A stretch of 64,000 nucleotides of DNA from Nematostella vectensis (GCF_932526225.1 NC_064040.1:2177501-2241500); one strand, 5' to 3'. Positions 9,701 to 18,732 are shown, counted from the first letter of the stretch. Made by a program: numbers and translations. The notes: generated by a model from the letters alone, not told the origin.

Positions 9701-11463
9701 GGCTACCTAAAATAAGCTTTTGAAATATTTTTGTCTGAATTTGGTAACTAAAATATAAAAGCTTGTTTTTAGATGGCTATTTGAAGGGTCCATCACATAG
9801 TTTGTTTTCAAATATGGAATAAAATGAAATGAGTGTCTGACAGGGGCAGTGCTAGAACAACAAATCTTTATGCATTTGCGGGGGGACAGGGATAGGATAC
9901 AGAGCGTCATCCCCCTCCATAAGTTCTTTGTTAAGTCTTCGTAAAGTTTTTCGTCTGGTGTTACTAAGCTAACACATGGTGTCGTCTGGTGTTACTAGCT
10001 AACACATGGTGTCGTCTGGTGTTACTAGCTAACACATGGTGTCGTCTGGTGTTACTAGCTAACACATGGTGTCGTCTGGTGTTACTAGCTAACACATTGT
10101 GTCGTCTGTTATTACTAGCTAACACATTGTGTCGTTTGGTGCTACTAGCTAACACATTGGGTCATCTGGTGTTACTAGCTAACACATTGTGTCGTCTGGT
10201 GTTATTAGCTAACACATTGTGTCGTCCTGGTGTTACTGGCTATCACATGGTGTCGTCCGGTGTTACTAGCTAACACATTGGGTCATCTGGTGTTACTAGC
10301 TAACACAGTGTCGTCTGGTGTTACTAGCTTACACATTGTGTCGTCTGGTGTTACTATTTAACATATTGTGTCGTTTTTCTATAGGTGCATTTGCCATGCG
10401 TCTAAAAGGCTTTGCTAACCAACCCACCGATCATTACGGGCGCACGTTTTGGTCAGCAGTGCCATTCAAAGAGACAACCGGTCTTCATGATAACTGCATC
10501 AACTCACAACCACAACACCGACTTCAATTGGAATACCTGAAAAGCTTGTTTTACTCGTACCCAAGACAACCGAAATTTGGATTCACATTTCTTGGAAGCC
10601 TTTGCCACCAAGAATCTATCAACACAATTAGTTATGCTAATGAGGATGTAAGGGATCTCTTCTATTGGCTAAAGCGGGAAGGCCATTTGAACGACACGAT
10701 GCTGGTTGTCATGGGTGACCACGGGGCCAGGTTTGGCGAGATTCGCGCCACTGTTCAGGGGAGACTGGAAGAGAGGCTTCCTTTTCTCTCTATTGTACTC
10801 CCGGAATGGTTCAAGGGAGAATTCTCTCAACTTTTCTCCGCATTGGAACTTAACCAAAAACGCTTGATAACACCATTAGATTTACACGCTACTTTTATGC
10901 ATATTTTGAATTTCCCCCACGATCCTTCGCGATCTCAATTATCTGATGGCGTGAGTCTGTTCACGTGCATCTCTGAATCACGTGACTGCCAAGGGGCAGG
11001 GATCCCCGAACATTTCTGCCCGTGCCTCGAATGGGAACCGATTCGTAAACACCACGCGCATATTGTTATGGGTGCTCAGGCGGCCGCTTACAAAATTAAC
11101 TCCTTCCTTGCTCTCGACAAGACAGCAAGTAAACTTTGTCATTTCACGAGGCTGAAAAACATTAAAAGCGCTGTCCAAGAGATACTCTTCGCTAAAGTGC
11201 TGACGTTTAAGGAAACAGAGAATGGGATAGGCCTAGGAATAGGAAGGCCTTTGTATGACAAAGCAGGTAGTCCAAGTGAGTGTAGATATATAATTCAATT
11301 CTCGACTCAGCCTGGCAGCGCGAGATTCGAGGTAATGGTTGTCATACAAGACAATAAAGCCAGCATAAGAGGCAGTATAAGCCGCATTAACAAGTACGGC
11401 TCACAACCGTCATGCATTGCACAGGCCTTACCACATCTTCGACCGTTCTGCGTATGCAAATAA
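6312..11463 (+). CDS. DUF229-family type II membrane protein (alkaline-phosphatase-like fold), six exons
   Basis: Joining 6312-6776, 7222-7465, 7858-8082, 8860-9234, 9443-9622 and 10385-11463 gives 855 codons with every intron phase consistent and GT-AG. Residues ~10-28 form a hydrophobic signal anchor (LGTCVFLFIFGILF) after a short basic tail, so the bulk should be lumenal (Golgi/ER) or extracellular. The family signature begins near C266 (CTLPRLDPFDP). It continues with RITYREIHR (317-325), IIILGLDRNS (395-404), TTPQLTGLLTG (438-448), GDHGARFG (607-614), TVQGRLEERLPFLS (619-632), TPLDLHATFMHIL (659-671) and a Cys-rich C-terminus (FCVCK). Asp608-His609 match metal ligands of the fold. The family function is not established; hydrolysis of a phosphate or sulfate ester is inference. 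Two usually conserved positions look altered (Arg402 after Asp401; Gln572 after His571), so activity is uncertain. The start ATG precedes the anchor; an in-frame ATG six codons later is the alternative. Confidence 0.9.
7222..7465 (+). CDS. DUF229 gene exon 2
   Basis: Acceptor TTTCGTCCAG|TTG, phase 0, matching exon 1. The donor is TTTAA|GTAAGT, phase 1. It encodes residues 156-237, a mixed hydrophobic region with paired Cys (VCDDRGAEC) and alternating hydrophobics suggestive of beta strands. Assignment rests on phase agreement and an open frame; no domain is recognised. Confidence 0.75.
7505..7523 (+). repeat. 19-bp poly(G) run in intron 2
   Basis: Nineteen consecutive G begin about 40 bp after the intron 2 donor. 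G runs near donors can influence splicing; here this is only a possibility. Confidence 0.95.
7858..8082 (+). CDS. DUF229 gene exon 3
   Basis: Acceptor CTTTTGCAG|CT, phase 1 in and phase 1 out. A weaker in-phase acceptor exists at GTCCCAG|TG downstream. It encodes residues 237-312, including the conserved CTLPRLDPFDP segment. The donor AGAG|GTATGG lies inside the first copy of a 65-bp tandem repeat that continues into the intron. Confidence 0.85.
8019..8356 (+). repeat. 65-bp minisatellite spanning the exon 3 donor
   Basis: Five copies with GAGGTATGGTG at exact 65-bp spacing (GT at 8083, 8148, 8213, 8278 and 8343). Copy 1 is the coding end of exon 3; the other four are intronic, and each keeps the sequence AGAGGTATGG of the donor. 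65 is not a multiple of three, so read-through would shift the frame. Confidence 0.95.
8577..8681 (+). repeat. 21-bp microsatellite-like repeat in intron 3
   Basis: Five 21-bp units of the form GTTGATGATAGTATTGATSAT. The last base triplet alternates CAT and GAT, giving a 42-bp higher-order period. Diverged GAT/GTT triplet-rich sequence extends from about 8360 to 8700. The Ile/Asn- and Asp-rich frames read here are artefacts. Confidence 0.9.
8860..9234 (+). CDS. DUF229 gene exon 4
   Basis: The acceptor at TCACCGAG|GTGCC is chosen because it keeps phase. The better-looking TTGCAG at 8836 leads to a stop after about a dozen codons in the required frame. The exon encodes residues 312-437, including RITYREIHR and the core strand IIILGLDRNS. 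The donor GGAGG|GTGAGT lies in the first copy of a ~40-bp tandem repeat. Confidence 0.82.
9209..9395 (+). repeat. ~40-bp minisatellite spanning the exon 4 donor
   Basis: The exon end (TTTCTCCTTACTAGGGGAGG) plus its donor is repeated in tandem. GT dinucleotides after the GGAGG core fall at 9235, 9278, 9316 and 9356 (spacings 43, 38 and 40), followed by a fifth decayed copy. Two of the duplicated copies also carry plausible donors (GGTAAGTAG and GGTGCGTAA). Confidence 0.9.
9443..9622 (+). CDS. DUF229 gene exon 5
   Basis: Acceptor AACTTTCAG|GA and donor TATCG|GTAAGA, phase 1 in and out. It encodes residues 437-497, including TTPQLTGLLTG and the FSEDAPSIG segment, which matches the family's conserved acidic loop. 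Confidence 0.9.
9954..10378 (+). repeat. 30-bp minisatellite filling most of intron 5
   Basis: About 14 tandem copies of a 30-bp unit, CTGGTGTTACTAGCTAACAC plus ATGGTGTCGT, the later ones with ACATTGTGTCGT variants. The last copy runs straight into the exon 6 acceptor (GTCGTTTTTCTATAG), so the repeat supplies the polypyrimidine tract. Copies are contiguous without spacers. Confidence 0.95.
10385..11463 (+). CDS. DUF229 gene exon 6 (terminal)
   Basis: Acceptor TTTTTCTATAG|GTGCA, phase 1 in. It encodes residues 497-855, which is most of the catalytic-type domain including Asp608-His609 and the C-terminal Cys-rich tail. The stop is TAA at 11461-11463. The open frame extends upstream into the minisatellite by chance. 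Confidence 0.92.
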
Positions 11464-11480
11464 GCCACAGTCAAATCTTC

Positions 11481-11486
11481 AATAAA
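11481..11486 (+). promoter_or_regulatory. Poly(A) signal of the DUF229 gene
   Basis: AATAAA 18 bases after the stop codon, implying a very short 3' UTR. An AT-rich stretch follows. Confidence 0.75.
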
Positions 11487-11593
11487 AGATTACTCTTTTA
11501 TCGCGTATTACGCGTAAGAATCTGTTTCCCCTTTTAGTCCACATAAATCAAGCCTGCGAAAACAGACGCCTCTAGCAGCTCGCGAAATAACTA

Positions 11594-11663
11594 GAGCCGC
11601 AATCCGGCGACAACGCGAAGGTAATGAGCCCCTTCGCTTCGGGTTGTTGCCGGTTTGCGGCTC
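11594..11663. repeat. Long imperfect hairpin between convergent genes
   Basis: Arms 11594-11614 and 11643-11663 are complementary over 21 bp with two mismatches (GAGCCGCAATCCGGCGACAA pairs with the right arm). An inner GCGAAGG/CCTTCGC stem extends the fold. It is GC- and CpG-rich in an AT-rich setting. It could be a short MITE, or a structure ending transcription of the DUF229 gene. Confidence 0.8.
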
Positions 11664-11821
11664 CTTTGTAGTCAAGCTTGGAGCCTCTAGGTAAGATCGA
11701 ATATGAGCCTCTGAAAATTGCCATAATAAATAAGCGCTTATTCGAGCAATTATTACGGAATGAAAGAAACACGGCACTCTCAAAGCTTTTGCGGATCTAA
11801 AAACATAAGGTTATAAAAACA

Positions 11822-12154
11822 TTAATTTATTTTTACGTTATACTGACAATTCAGGAGTGCGCATGCGTGAATTGTTTCGTTTCTTGCAGACCCACATGGA
11901 TTATTCGAGGTAAACGGATGTCCTCGTTTCCGTCCTCCAGAAATTTCAAGACCGTACTTACTAGGATCATTTCTATAGTACGCGTCCCGTCTTTGTAACC
12001 TTACAGAGACAACCACGATACCCACGGTGACGATGCAAAGCGTGATCCTCTGAGCGCGAAGCACGTCGAGGGCATTGCCTTGATTGGCAAGTCGCCACCG
12101 ACGATTGATGACCGTTCTTCCCTGTCCATTAGTGGCTGGGTGGAGGAGGATCAC
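11822..12154 (-). CDS. Possible 3'-terminal exon of a minus-strand membrane protein gene
   Basis: An open minus-strand frame of 110 codons with no convincing ATG, so it would be an exon continuing upstream towards the gap. It has a hydrophobic segment (ITLCIVTVGIVVVSV) followed by a polar, basic tail (RLQRRDAYYRNDPSKYGLE), the layout of a single-pass membrane protein's C-terminus. Its stop overlaps an AATAAA on the same strand (11826-11831). No family is recognised and the upstream exon boundary is not identified. It may be a chance frame. Confidence 0.3.
   Translation of the reverse strand: MILLHPATNGQGRTVINRRWRLANQGNALDVLRAQRITLCIVTVGIVVVSVRLQRRDAYYRNDPSKYGLEISGGRKRGHPFTSNNPCGSARNETIHACALLNCQYNVKIN
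11826..11831 (-). promoter_or_regulatory. Candidate minus-strand poly(A) signal
   Basis: TTTATT on the plus strand reads AATAAA on the minus strand and overlaps the end of the 11822-12154 frame. Confidence 0.3.
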
Positions 12155-12193
12155 GCATTCAGAGTGGGTATCTCGTTAAACAAACAAAGCAAC

Positions 12194-12393
12194 NNNNNNN
12201 NNNNNNNNNNNNNNNNNNNNNNNNNNNNNNNNNNNNNNNNNNNNNNNNNNNNNNNNNNNNNNNNNNNNNNNNNNNNNNNNNNNNNNNNNNNNNNNNNNNN
12301 NNNNNNNNNNNNNNNNNNNNNNNNNNNNNNNNNNNNNNNNNNNNNNNNNNNNNNNNNNNNNNNNNNNNNNNNNNNNNNNNNNNNNNNNNNNNN
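12194..12393. other. Assembly gap, 200 N
   Basis: Exactly 200 N, a conventional placeholder, so the true size is unknown. The left flank is unique DNA. The right flank begins in the middle of a macrosatellite unit, at the 194th base of the unit as numbered from 15537. Confidence 0.99.
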
Positions 12394-15300
12394 CTGCGCA
12401 TGTCAGTGTTTATTGTAGGCTTTTAATCGCCTACAAATAGTTGAACTTTTTAAAAGCTGTCAATACCTTGTTAAAATAATATGCAATATTTTATTGAATG
12501 CAATATTTTATAGAAACTACGTTTATTGACAGTTTGTGGTCATTTTCTTTGAATTTAAGTCCCCCACATGTACCAAAAGCTCATAAGTCAGTATTAGAGT
12601 TTACTAAATTTCATTGTGTCAGGGTCAGAGAGCTATTGAAAGCACTTACCATGGCACTGCCCCTTTGAATAGCTGTAAAAAAAAAAAAAAAGGGAAGAGA
12701 AAATAGCTGGATGGGGTCTCTGTTGGTTTTGTTTTAGTTTTAGTTTTCTTTTATTATAATTTTTTCTGGGGTGGGGGAAGGGGGAATTCAGCTTAAAATT
12801 GCCTGTGGTCAATTCAACCAACTAAGCAACTAGTACAAAAGATGTTGGTTTTGCAGTCTTTTATTCAATACTTTCAAGGTTATCATGCAATTCTGTAGTT
12901 TGACTGGAAATATATACTTTTTTTCTATTCATTTACAGTTCTATATGTACAGTGTGACCATAGTCATGATTACAATTATTTATAATAATTTTTACCCACT
13001 AACAGAAACCAACTTGACTGCAAAAAACTCACTGTAAAGCATAAGATATTAGGCATTTCTTTCATGTGGCTGTGAGGTTGACCTGTCAACATCTACAGGG
13101 GCCACACTCAACTCGGAATCATAGGGGTCCATAAAAGCAAGGTGTCGCAGAACCTTTTCCTGCCTTCCTTACTCTCCTTCACCAGGAACACCTGTGCAGC
13201 CGACACCCTTAGGTGGATGGGGTGCACAGGTGCTTTGGGTGTGGCCCTGAAGATGGCACAGTGACCACAAGATGTACCAGAATGAAATTGTATATACTGT
13301 AAAAACATGTGAGTAGAAAACAGTCAATAGCCATGGAGTTTTCAGTGTGTTGTACATGTTATACATGTTTTAGGATTTACCTAATTACTTACAGTATTTT
13401 TTTAAATAGAATTTTTTACTTGTATAATTTAGATGAGTAATACATACTTTTTATAGTATGTTGTAGAACTCGTCTCGTTCCTCCTAAATAACAATCAAAA
13501 TTATGTTTGTTATTATCTTCGTGCAAAGGAACCTACAGTAGTTTTTTAATCAGATAATTGTTTTTCCTTCAACACTCCCCTGTTATTTCAACAGCTCTCC
13601 CTTGAGTTTGCTTGTCTTAGAAATAGACCTTGTTTGATAAACAAAGACATGTTACCCACTTATTCAATAATAGGTAACAACTGCAATATTGTACTGTATG
13701 AAAAGAGTGCCCCTCCCCCTTCTAATGTTGACATCAGTAAATCTAGCAAGCTCATTTTGCTAGATGTATGATGTATACCAGGCTTGTATCCTCCAGGTCC
13801 ATTTCCATACTCCGTGAAGACTTCTGAAACCATCTTGGATGCCATTACGGAATTGACCCGGAGACCCGGAGAAAAATTCACGAGGGGGAGGGCCAGTCAA
13901 CACTCCTCTCCCCAAAGTCAGACGGTTGTTTGGATGGTCTGTTTTTTTTTTTTTTTTCTTATTTTTCCGAAAACTACGCAGGAGTGAGAGGGGTTAAGCA
14001 CTACGAAAAAAAAAATTGAATAGAAAAAAAAAAAAAAAAAGAAAAAGAAAAAAGGCCATTGGCATAGGATCGAACCCGACCTGAAAAACAAAACGGAAAC
14101 CATACATACGGATTACCCAATCGGTATGGCAGCACAAGGCTTTTACGGAAGGCTGTAAAGAACCCGAAGGCCCCAAGCACCGATATTTCCGGCGAATATG
14201 CTGTACAACACTCTTGCAAGGTATTCCGACCCGCGCATTAATGGGGAGGGCAATAACCAGGATCCCAGGCCTGTAATACGGTTACGCCACGCACAGCTCG
14301 CTGAGATAGAGGATGAAAAAAATACAGGTCTATTTGGGCGTCTTGAGTCCCTTGGGGGCTCGCTATGTCGGCGCGTGGCATCGTAACGCACGGGCGCATT
14401 GTCTTTTATCGTGTACAGGACATCAAACAAGCGAAGAAAGAAAAACGTTTTTTTTTTTGGGAACCGTTTTTTTATATCATGCAAAAAGCGAAAATAAATA
14501 GAAATAAATAAAGTGCGATTTGGCGATTCTGTTTTTCTTTGTAGAGCTTATTAAGCTATTCACCGGCCTAAATATTCATAAAAGAAAATAAAAAATGCAA
14601 TGAAGGACGTAAGGGGGAGAGGTTTGTAAAATCGCATAGAATATCGACAAAATCCGCAATACTGTCTACGCTGACTAAGTATAGCTGTATTTCACTTTAA
14701 CCCTTTCACTCCTGGGTACTTTTGAGCAACATTGTAAGAAAAACAGACTGAAAACAGAAACCTCCCCCCCCTATTTCAAGTCCAACACTACCAGTTAAGC
14801 TAAGCTACCGCTGACCCAAGACGGTATGCCTTGAAGTTTCCAACAATGTACTGCGGTGCCTTTTCTTTGTAGCGACGGCACTGCTACAGCCTGTTGCTTA
14901 CAACAGTTTTGCTTGTAATTTGCTTAAAAATTACAGCTTTTTCACATCTGGAGAGTGCCTTAGGACATCATGAAGTTTTTTTGGGCATAATTAATGCTGT
15001 GCTTATGGATGTTTGCACGCTGAGGTTGATTCAATGGGATAATTCCTTGTCTGGGCTTCACCAAGTGAGGAAGGAATTTTCTGGTGAATGGCCTCATAAC
15101 TCTCCAATGTGGGCCATCTTTGCTACCCAACCTTATTCAAAAATTGTTTTCAGGCTTATTCTGGGTTCCTTGGACCTGGAAATGTTTTGTTTGGCTTCGG
15201 GGCAAAGAGACTTAAAAAAAAAACTGTTATGATTCTGGGGGAGGAGATTGCCCGCCTGTCTGTCAAGGTGTTTCCAAGACTCCCATGATGCAGTGCAGGC

Positions 15301-15536
15301 ATGCAAAATAGGCTAACAATGGTGACTCGCTTCTAATGGAGGTTCTAGCATTGATTATTGTGACTGATTGCTGTAAAATGGGACCTGACGGAGCGCAATA
15401 AAGGTATCCATTGGTGACTTGATCTGTGTTTGCTTGTCTCTATTTGTAGTTCGGAATTTTGTGTCTTTTTTGGTAAGGAATGTTTCTAAGTTTAAGCATT
15501 TTATTACGAATTGGTCAGCAATTAAGGTTGATATTT
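12394..15536 (+). repeat. Array copy 1 (left-truncated by the gap)
   Basis: Lacks the first 193 bases of the unit. Variants: AAATAGAAT at ~13405, CATTGTAAG at ~14731, TTGA at the right MITE end. Confidence 0.97.
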
Positions 15537-15707
15537 TGACAAAAGAGTCGATTCTATTACATTGCTAAGATGGGCTTTTGAAGGTCGTCTATGCCTTGGA
15601 TGAATCTATGAGTATCCGGGTCTGGTGATGTTTAGTTTGCATTTTTGACGTTTTGGAGTTGGGCCTATATTTTACAGGCGTCTCAGGGTGTTATGGCAAT
15701 GAAAGAC

Positions 15708-16004
15708 TTAAAGGGACAGCGTCATGGTACTGCGCATGTCAGTGTTTATTGTAGGCTTTTAATCGCCTACAAATAGTTGAACTTTTTAAAAGCTGTCAAT
15801 ACCTTGTTAAAATAATATGCAATATTTTATTGAATGCAATATTTTATAGAAACTACGTTTATTGACAGTTTGTGGTCATTTTCTTTGAATTTAAGTCCCC
15901 CACATGTACCAAAAGCTCATAAGTCAGTATTAGAGTTTACTAAATTTCATTGTGTCAGGGTCAGAGAGCTATTGAAAGCACTTACCATGGCACTGCCCCT
16001 TTGA
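15708..16004. mobile_element. TTAA-type MITE-like block in the unit
   Basis: Same element as 172-468. Left end TTAAAGGGACAGCGTCATGG; the right end read on the minus strand has GGGGCAGTGCCATGGTAA. The right TTAA is TTGA in copies 1-12 but TTAA in copies 13-16 and in copy 0. It contains the perfect 8-bp stem TTGTAGGC/GCCTACAA (15749-15772) and a 17-bp tandem duplication containing ATGCAATATTTTAT (from 15817). Confidence 0.6.
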
Positions 16005-16995
16005 ATAGCTGTAAAAAAAAAAAAAAAGGGAAGAGAAAATAGCTGGATGGGGTCTCTGTTGGTTTTGTTTTAGTTTTAGTTTTCTTTTATTATAATTTTT
16101 TCTGGGGTGGGGGAAGGGGGAATTCAGCTTAAAATTGCCTGTGGTCAATTCAACCAACTAAGCAACTAGTACAAAAGATGTTGGTTTTGCAGTCTTTTAT
16201 TCAATACTTTCAAGGTTATCATGCAATTCTGTAGTTTGACTGGAAATATATACTTTTTTTCTATTCATTTACAGTTCTATATGTACAGTGTGACCATAGT
16301 CATGATTACAATTATTTATAATAATTTTTACCCACTAACAGAAACCAACTTGACTGCAAAAAACTCACTGTAAAGCATAAGATATTAGGCATTTCTTTCA
16401 TGTGGCTGTGAGGTTGACCTGTCAACATCTACAGGGGCCACACTCAACTCGGAATCATAGGGGTCCATAAAAGCAAGGTGTCGCAGAACCTTTTCCTGCC
16501 TTCCTTACTCTCCTTCACCAGGAACACCTGTGCAGCCGACACCCTTAGGTGGATGGGGTGCACAGGTGCTTTGGGTGTGGCCCTGAAGATGGCACAGTGA
16601 CCACAAGATGTACCAGAATGAAATTGTATATACTGTAAAAACATGTGAGTAGAAAACAGTCAATAGCCATGGAGTTTTCAGTGTGTTGTACATGTTATAC
16701 ATGTTTTAGGATTTACCTAATTACTTACAGTATTTTTTTAAATAGAATTTTTTACTTGTATAATTTAGATGAGTAATACATACTTTTTATAGTATGTTGT
16801 AGAACTCGTCTCGTTCCTCCTAAATAACAATCAAAATTATGTTTGTTATTATCTTCGTGCAAAGGAACCTACAGTAGTTTTTTAATCAGATAATTGTTTT
16901 TCCTTCAACACTCCCCTGTTATTTCAACAGCTCTCCCTTGAGTTTGCTTGTCTTAGAAATAGACCTTGTTTGATAAACAAAGACATGTTACCCAC

Positions 16996-17181
16996 TTATT
17001 CAATAATAGGTAACAACTGCAATATTGTACTGTATGAAAAGAGTGCCCCTCCCCCTTCTAATGTTGACATCAGTAAATCTAGCAAGCTCATTTTGCTAGA
17101 TGTATGATGTATACCAGGCTTGTATCCTCCAGGTCCATTTCCATACTCCGTGAAGACTTCTGAAACCATCTTGGATGCCAT
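16996..17181 (-). other. 61-codon ORF in the unit, good start context
   Basis: The ATG at 17181-17179 has G at -3 and G at +4 (GTAATGGCA). It opens a 61-residue frame starting MASKMVSEVFTEYGNGPGGY. The same frame is intact in all 16 copies, but copies are too similar overall for that to show selection. It could be a first exon or chance. No family is recognised. Confidence 0.25.
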
Positions 17182-17314
17182 TACGGAATTGACCCGGAGA
17201 CCCGGAGAAAAATTCACGAGGGGGAGGGCCAGTCAACACTCCTCTCCCCAAAGTCAGACGGTTGTTTGGATGGTCTGTTTTTTTTTTTTTTTTCTTATTT
17301 TTCCGAAAACTACG

Positions 17315-18050
17315 CAGGAGTGAGAGGGGTTAAGCACTACGAAAAAAAAAATTGAATAGAAAAAAAAAAAAAAAAAGAAAAAGAAAAAAGGCCATTGGCA
17401 TAGGATCGAACCCGACCTGAAAAACAAAACGGAAACCATACATACGGATTACCCAATCGGTATGGCAGCACAAGGCTTTTACGGAAGGCTGTAAAGAACC
17501 CGAAGGCCCCAAGCACCGATATTTCCGGCGAATATGCTGTACAACACTCTTGCAAGGTATTCCGACCCGCGCATTAATGGGGAGGGCAATAACCAGGATC
17601 CCAGGCCTGTAATACGGTTACGCCACGCACAGCTCGCTGAGATAGAGGATGAAAAAAATACAGGTCTATTTGGGCGTCTTGAGTCCCTTGGGGGCTCGCT
17701 ATGTCGGCGCGTGGCATCGTAACGCACGGGCGCATTGTCTTTTATCGTGTACAGGACATCAAACAAGCGAAGAAAGAAAAACGTTTTTTTTTTTGGGAAC
17801 CGTTTTTTTATATCATGCAAAAAGCGAAAATAAATAGAAATAAATAAAGTGCGATTTGGCGATTCTGTTTTTCTTTGTAGAGCTTATTAAGCTATTCACC
17901 GGCCTAAATATTCATAAAAGAAAATAAAAAATGCAATGAAGGACGTAAGGGGGAGAGGTTTGTAAAATCGCATAGAATATCGACAAAATCCGCAATACTG
18001 TCTACGCTGACTAAGTATAGCTGTATTTCACTTTAACCCTTTCACTCCTG
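17315..18050. mobile_element. 736-bp CpG-rich block with ~20-bp inverted ends
   Basis: The left end CAGGAGTGAGAGGGGTTAAG and the minus-strand reading of the right end CAGGAGTGAAAGGGTTAAAG match with one substitution and a one-base shift. The interior from ~17400 to ~17860 is markedly richer in CpG than the rest of the unit. It contains long A-runs (17342-17392). On the minus strand, GGGTTCGATCC is followed by T-runs, resembling a pol III B box and terminator. No target duplication was found. Confidence 0.5.
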
Positions 18051-18340
18051 GGTACTTTTGAGCAACATTGTAAGAAAAACAGACTGAAAACAGAAACCTC
18101 CCCCCCCTATTTCAAGTCCAACACTACCAGTTAAGCTAAGCTACCGCTGACCCAAGACGGTATGCCTTGAAGTTTCCAACAATGTACTGCGGTGCCTTTT
18201 CTTTGTAGCGACGGCACTGCTACAGCCTGTTGCTTACAACAGTTTTGCTTGTAATTTGCTTAAAAATTACAGCTTTTTCACATCTGGAGAGTGCCTTAGG
18301 ACATCATGAAGTTTTTTTGGGCATAATTAATGCTGTGCTT

Positions 18341-18568
18341 ATGGATGTTTGCACGCTGAGGTTGATTCAATGGGATAATTCCTTGTCTGGGCTTCACCAA
18401 GTGAGGAAGGAATTTTCTGGTGAATGGCCTCATAACTCTCCAATGTGGGCCATCTTTGCTACCCAACCTTATTCAAAAATTGTTTTCAGGCTTATTCTGG
18501 GTTCCTTGGACCTGGAAATGTTTTGTTTGGCTTCGGGGCAAAGAGACTTAAAAAAAAAACTGTTATGA
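18341..18568 (+). other. 75-codon ORF in the unit, weak candidate
   Basis: First ATG of an open plus frame that is open from 18230. The peptide includes WDNSLSGLHQ and EFSGEWPHNSPMWAIF and ends at an A9 run. In copies 5 and 6 one extra A shifts the end, lengthening the frame by about 19 codons. An AATAAA lies 165 bp downstream. No family is recognised. Confidence 0.2.
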
Positions 18569-18732
18569 TTCTGGGGGAGGAGATTGCCCGCCTGTCTGTC
18601 AAGGTGTTTCCAAGACTCCCATGATGCAGTGCAGGCATGCAAAATAGGCTAACAATGGTGACTCGCTTCTAATGGAGGTTCTAGCATTGATTATTGTGAC
18701 TGATTGCTGTAAAATGGGACCTGACGGAGCGC

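Noticed and set aside
9954-10378. CRISPR-like regular ~30-bp repeats
   Set aside because: Copies are directly adjacent with no unique spacers, and they lie in an intron of a eukaryotic gene. It is a minisatellite.
11864-11920. Plus-strand micro-exon (CTTGCAG ... CGAG|GTAAAC)
   Set aside because: A good-looking acceptor and donor 20 bases apart, but after the DUF229 stop and poly(A) signal and with no partner exon. Probably chance.
12080-12418. Frames across the N run
   Set aside because: They consist mostly of unknown bases in an assembly gap.
14050-14090. Complete tRNA gene on the minus strand (GGGTTCGATCC)
   Set aside because: The T-stem does not pair (TCGGG against CTATG) and no D-arm or acceptor stem partner is found. 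Recorded only as a B-box-like motif.
14143-14484. 113-residue minus-strand frame repeated in each unit (SASCAWRNRITGLGSW segment)
   Set aside because: It depends on a TTG start, overlaps other frames, crosses variable homopolymer runs and shows no known family. Its presence in each unit only reflects overall identity.
14894-15232. 112-residue plus-strand frame of the unit taken as a full gene
   Set aside because: The first codon is TTG, the first ATG gives only 75 residues, and the end varies with an A-run. Kept only as a weak candidate.
12394-15536. rRNA, U1/U2/U5/U6 snRNA, spliced leader, histone or toxin gene in the unit
   Set aside because: I looked for the familiar conserved stretches of these classes on both strands by eye and saw none.
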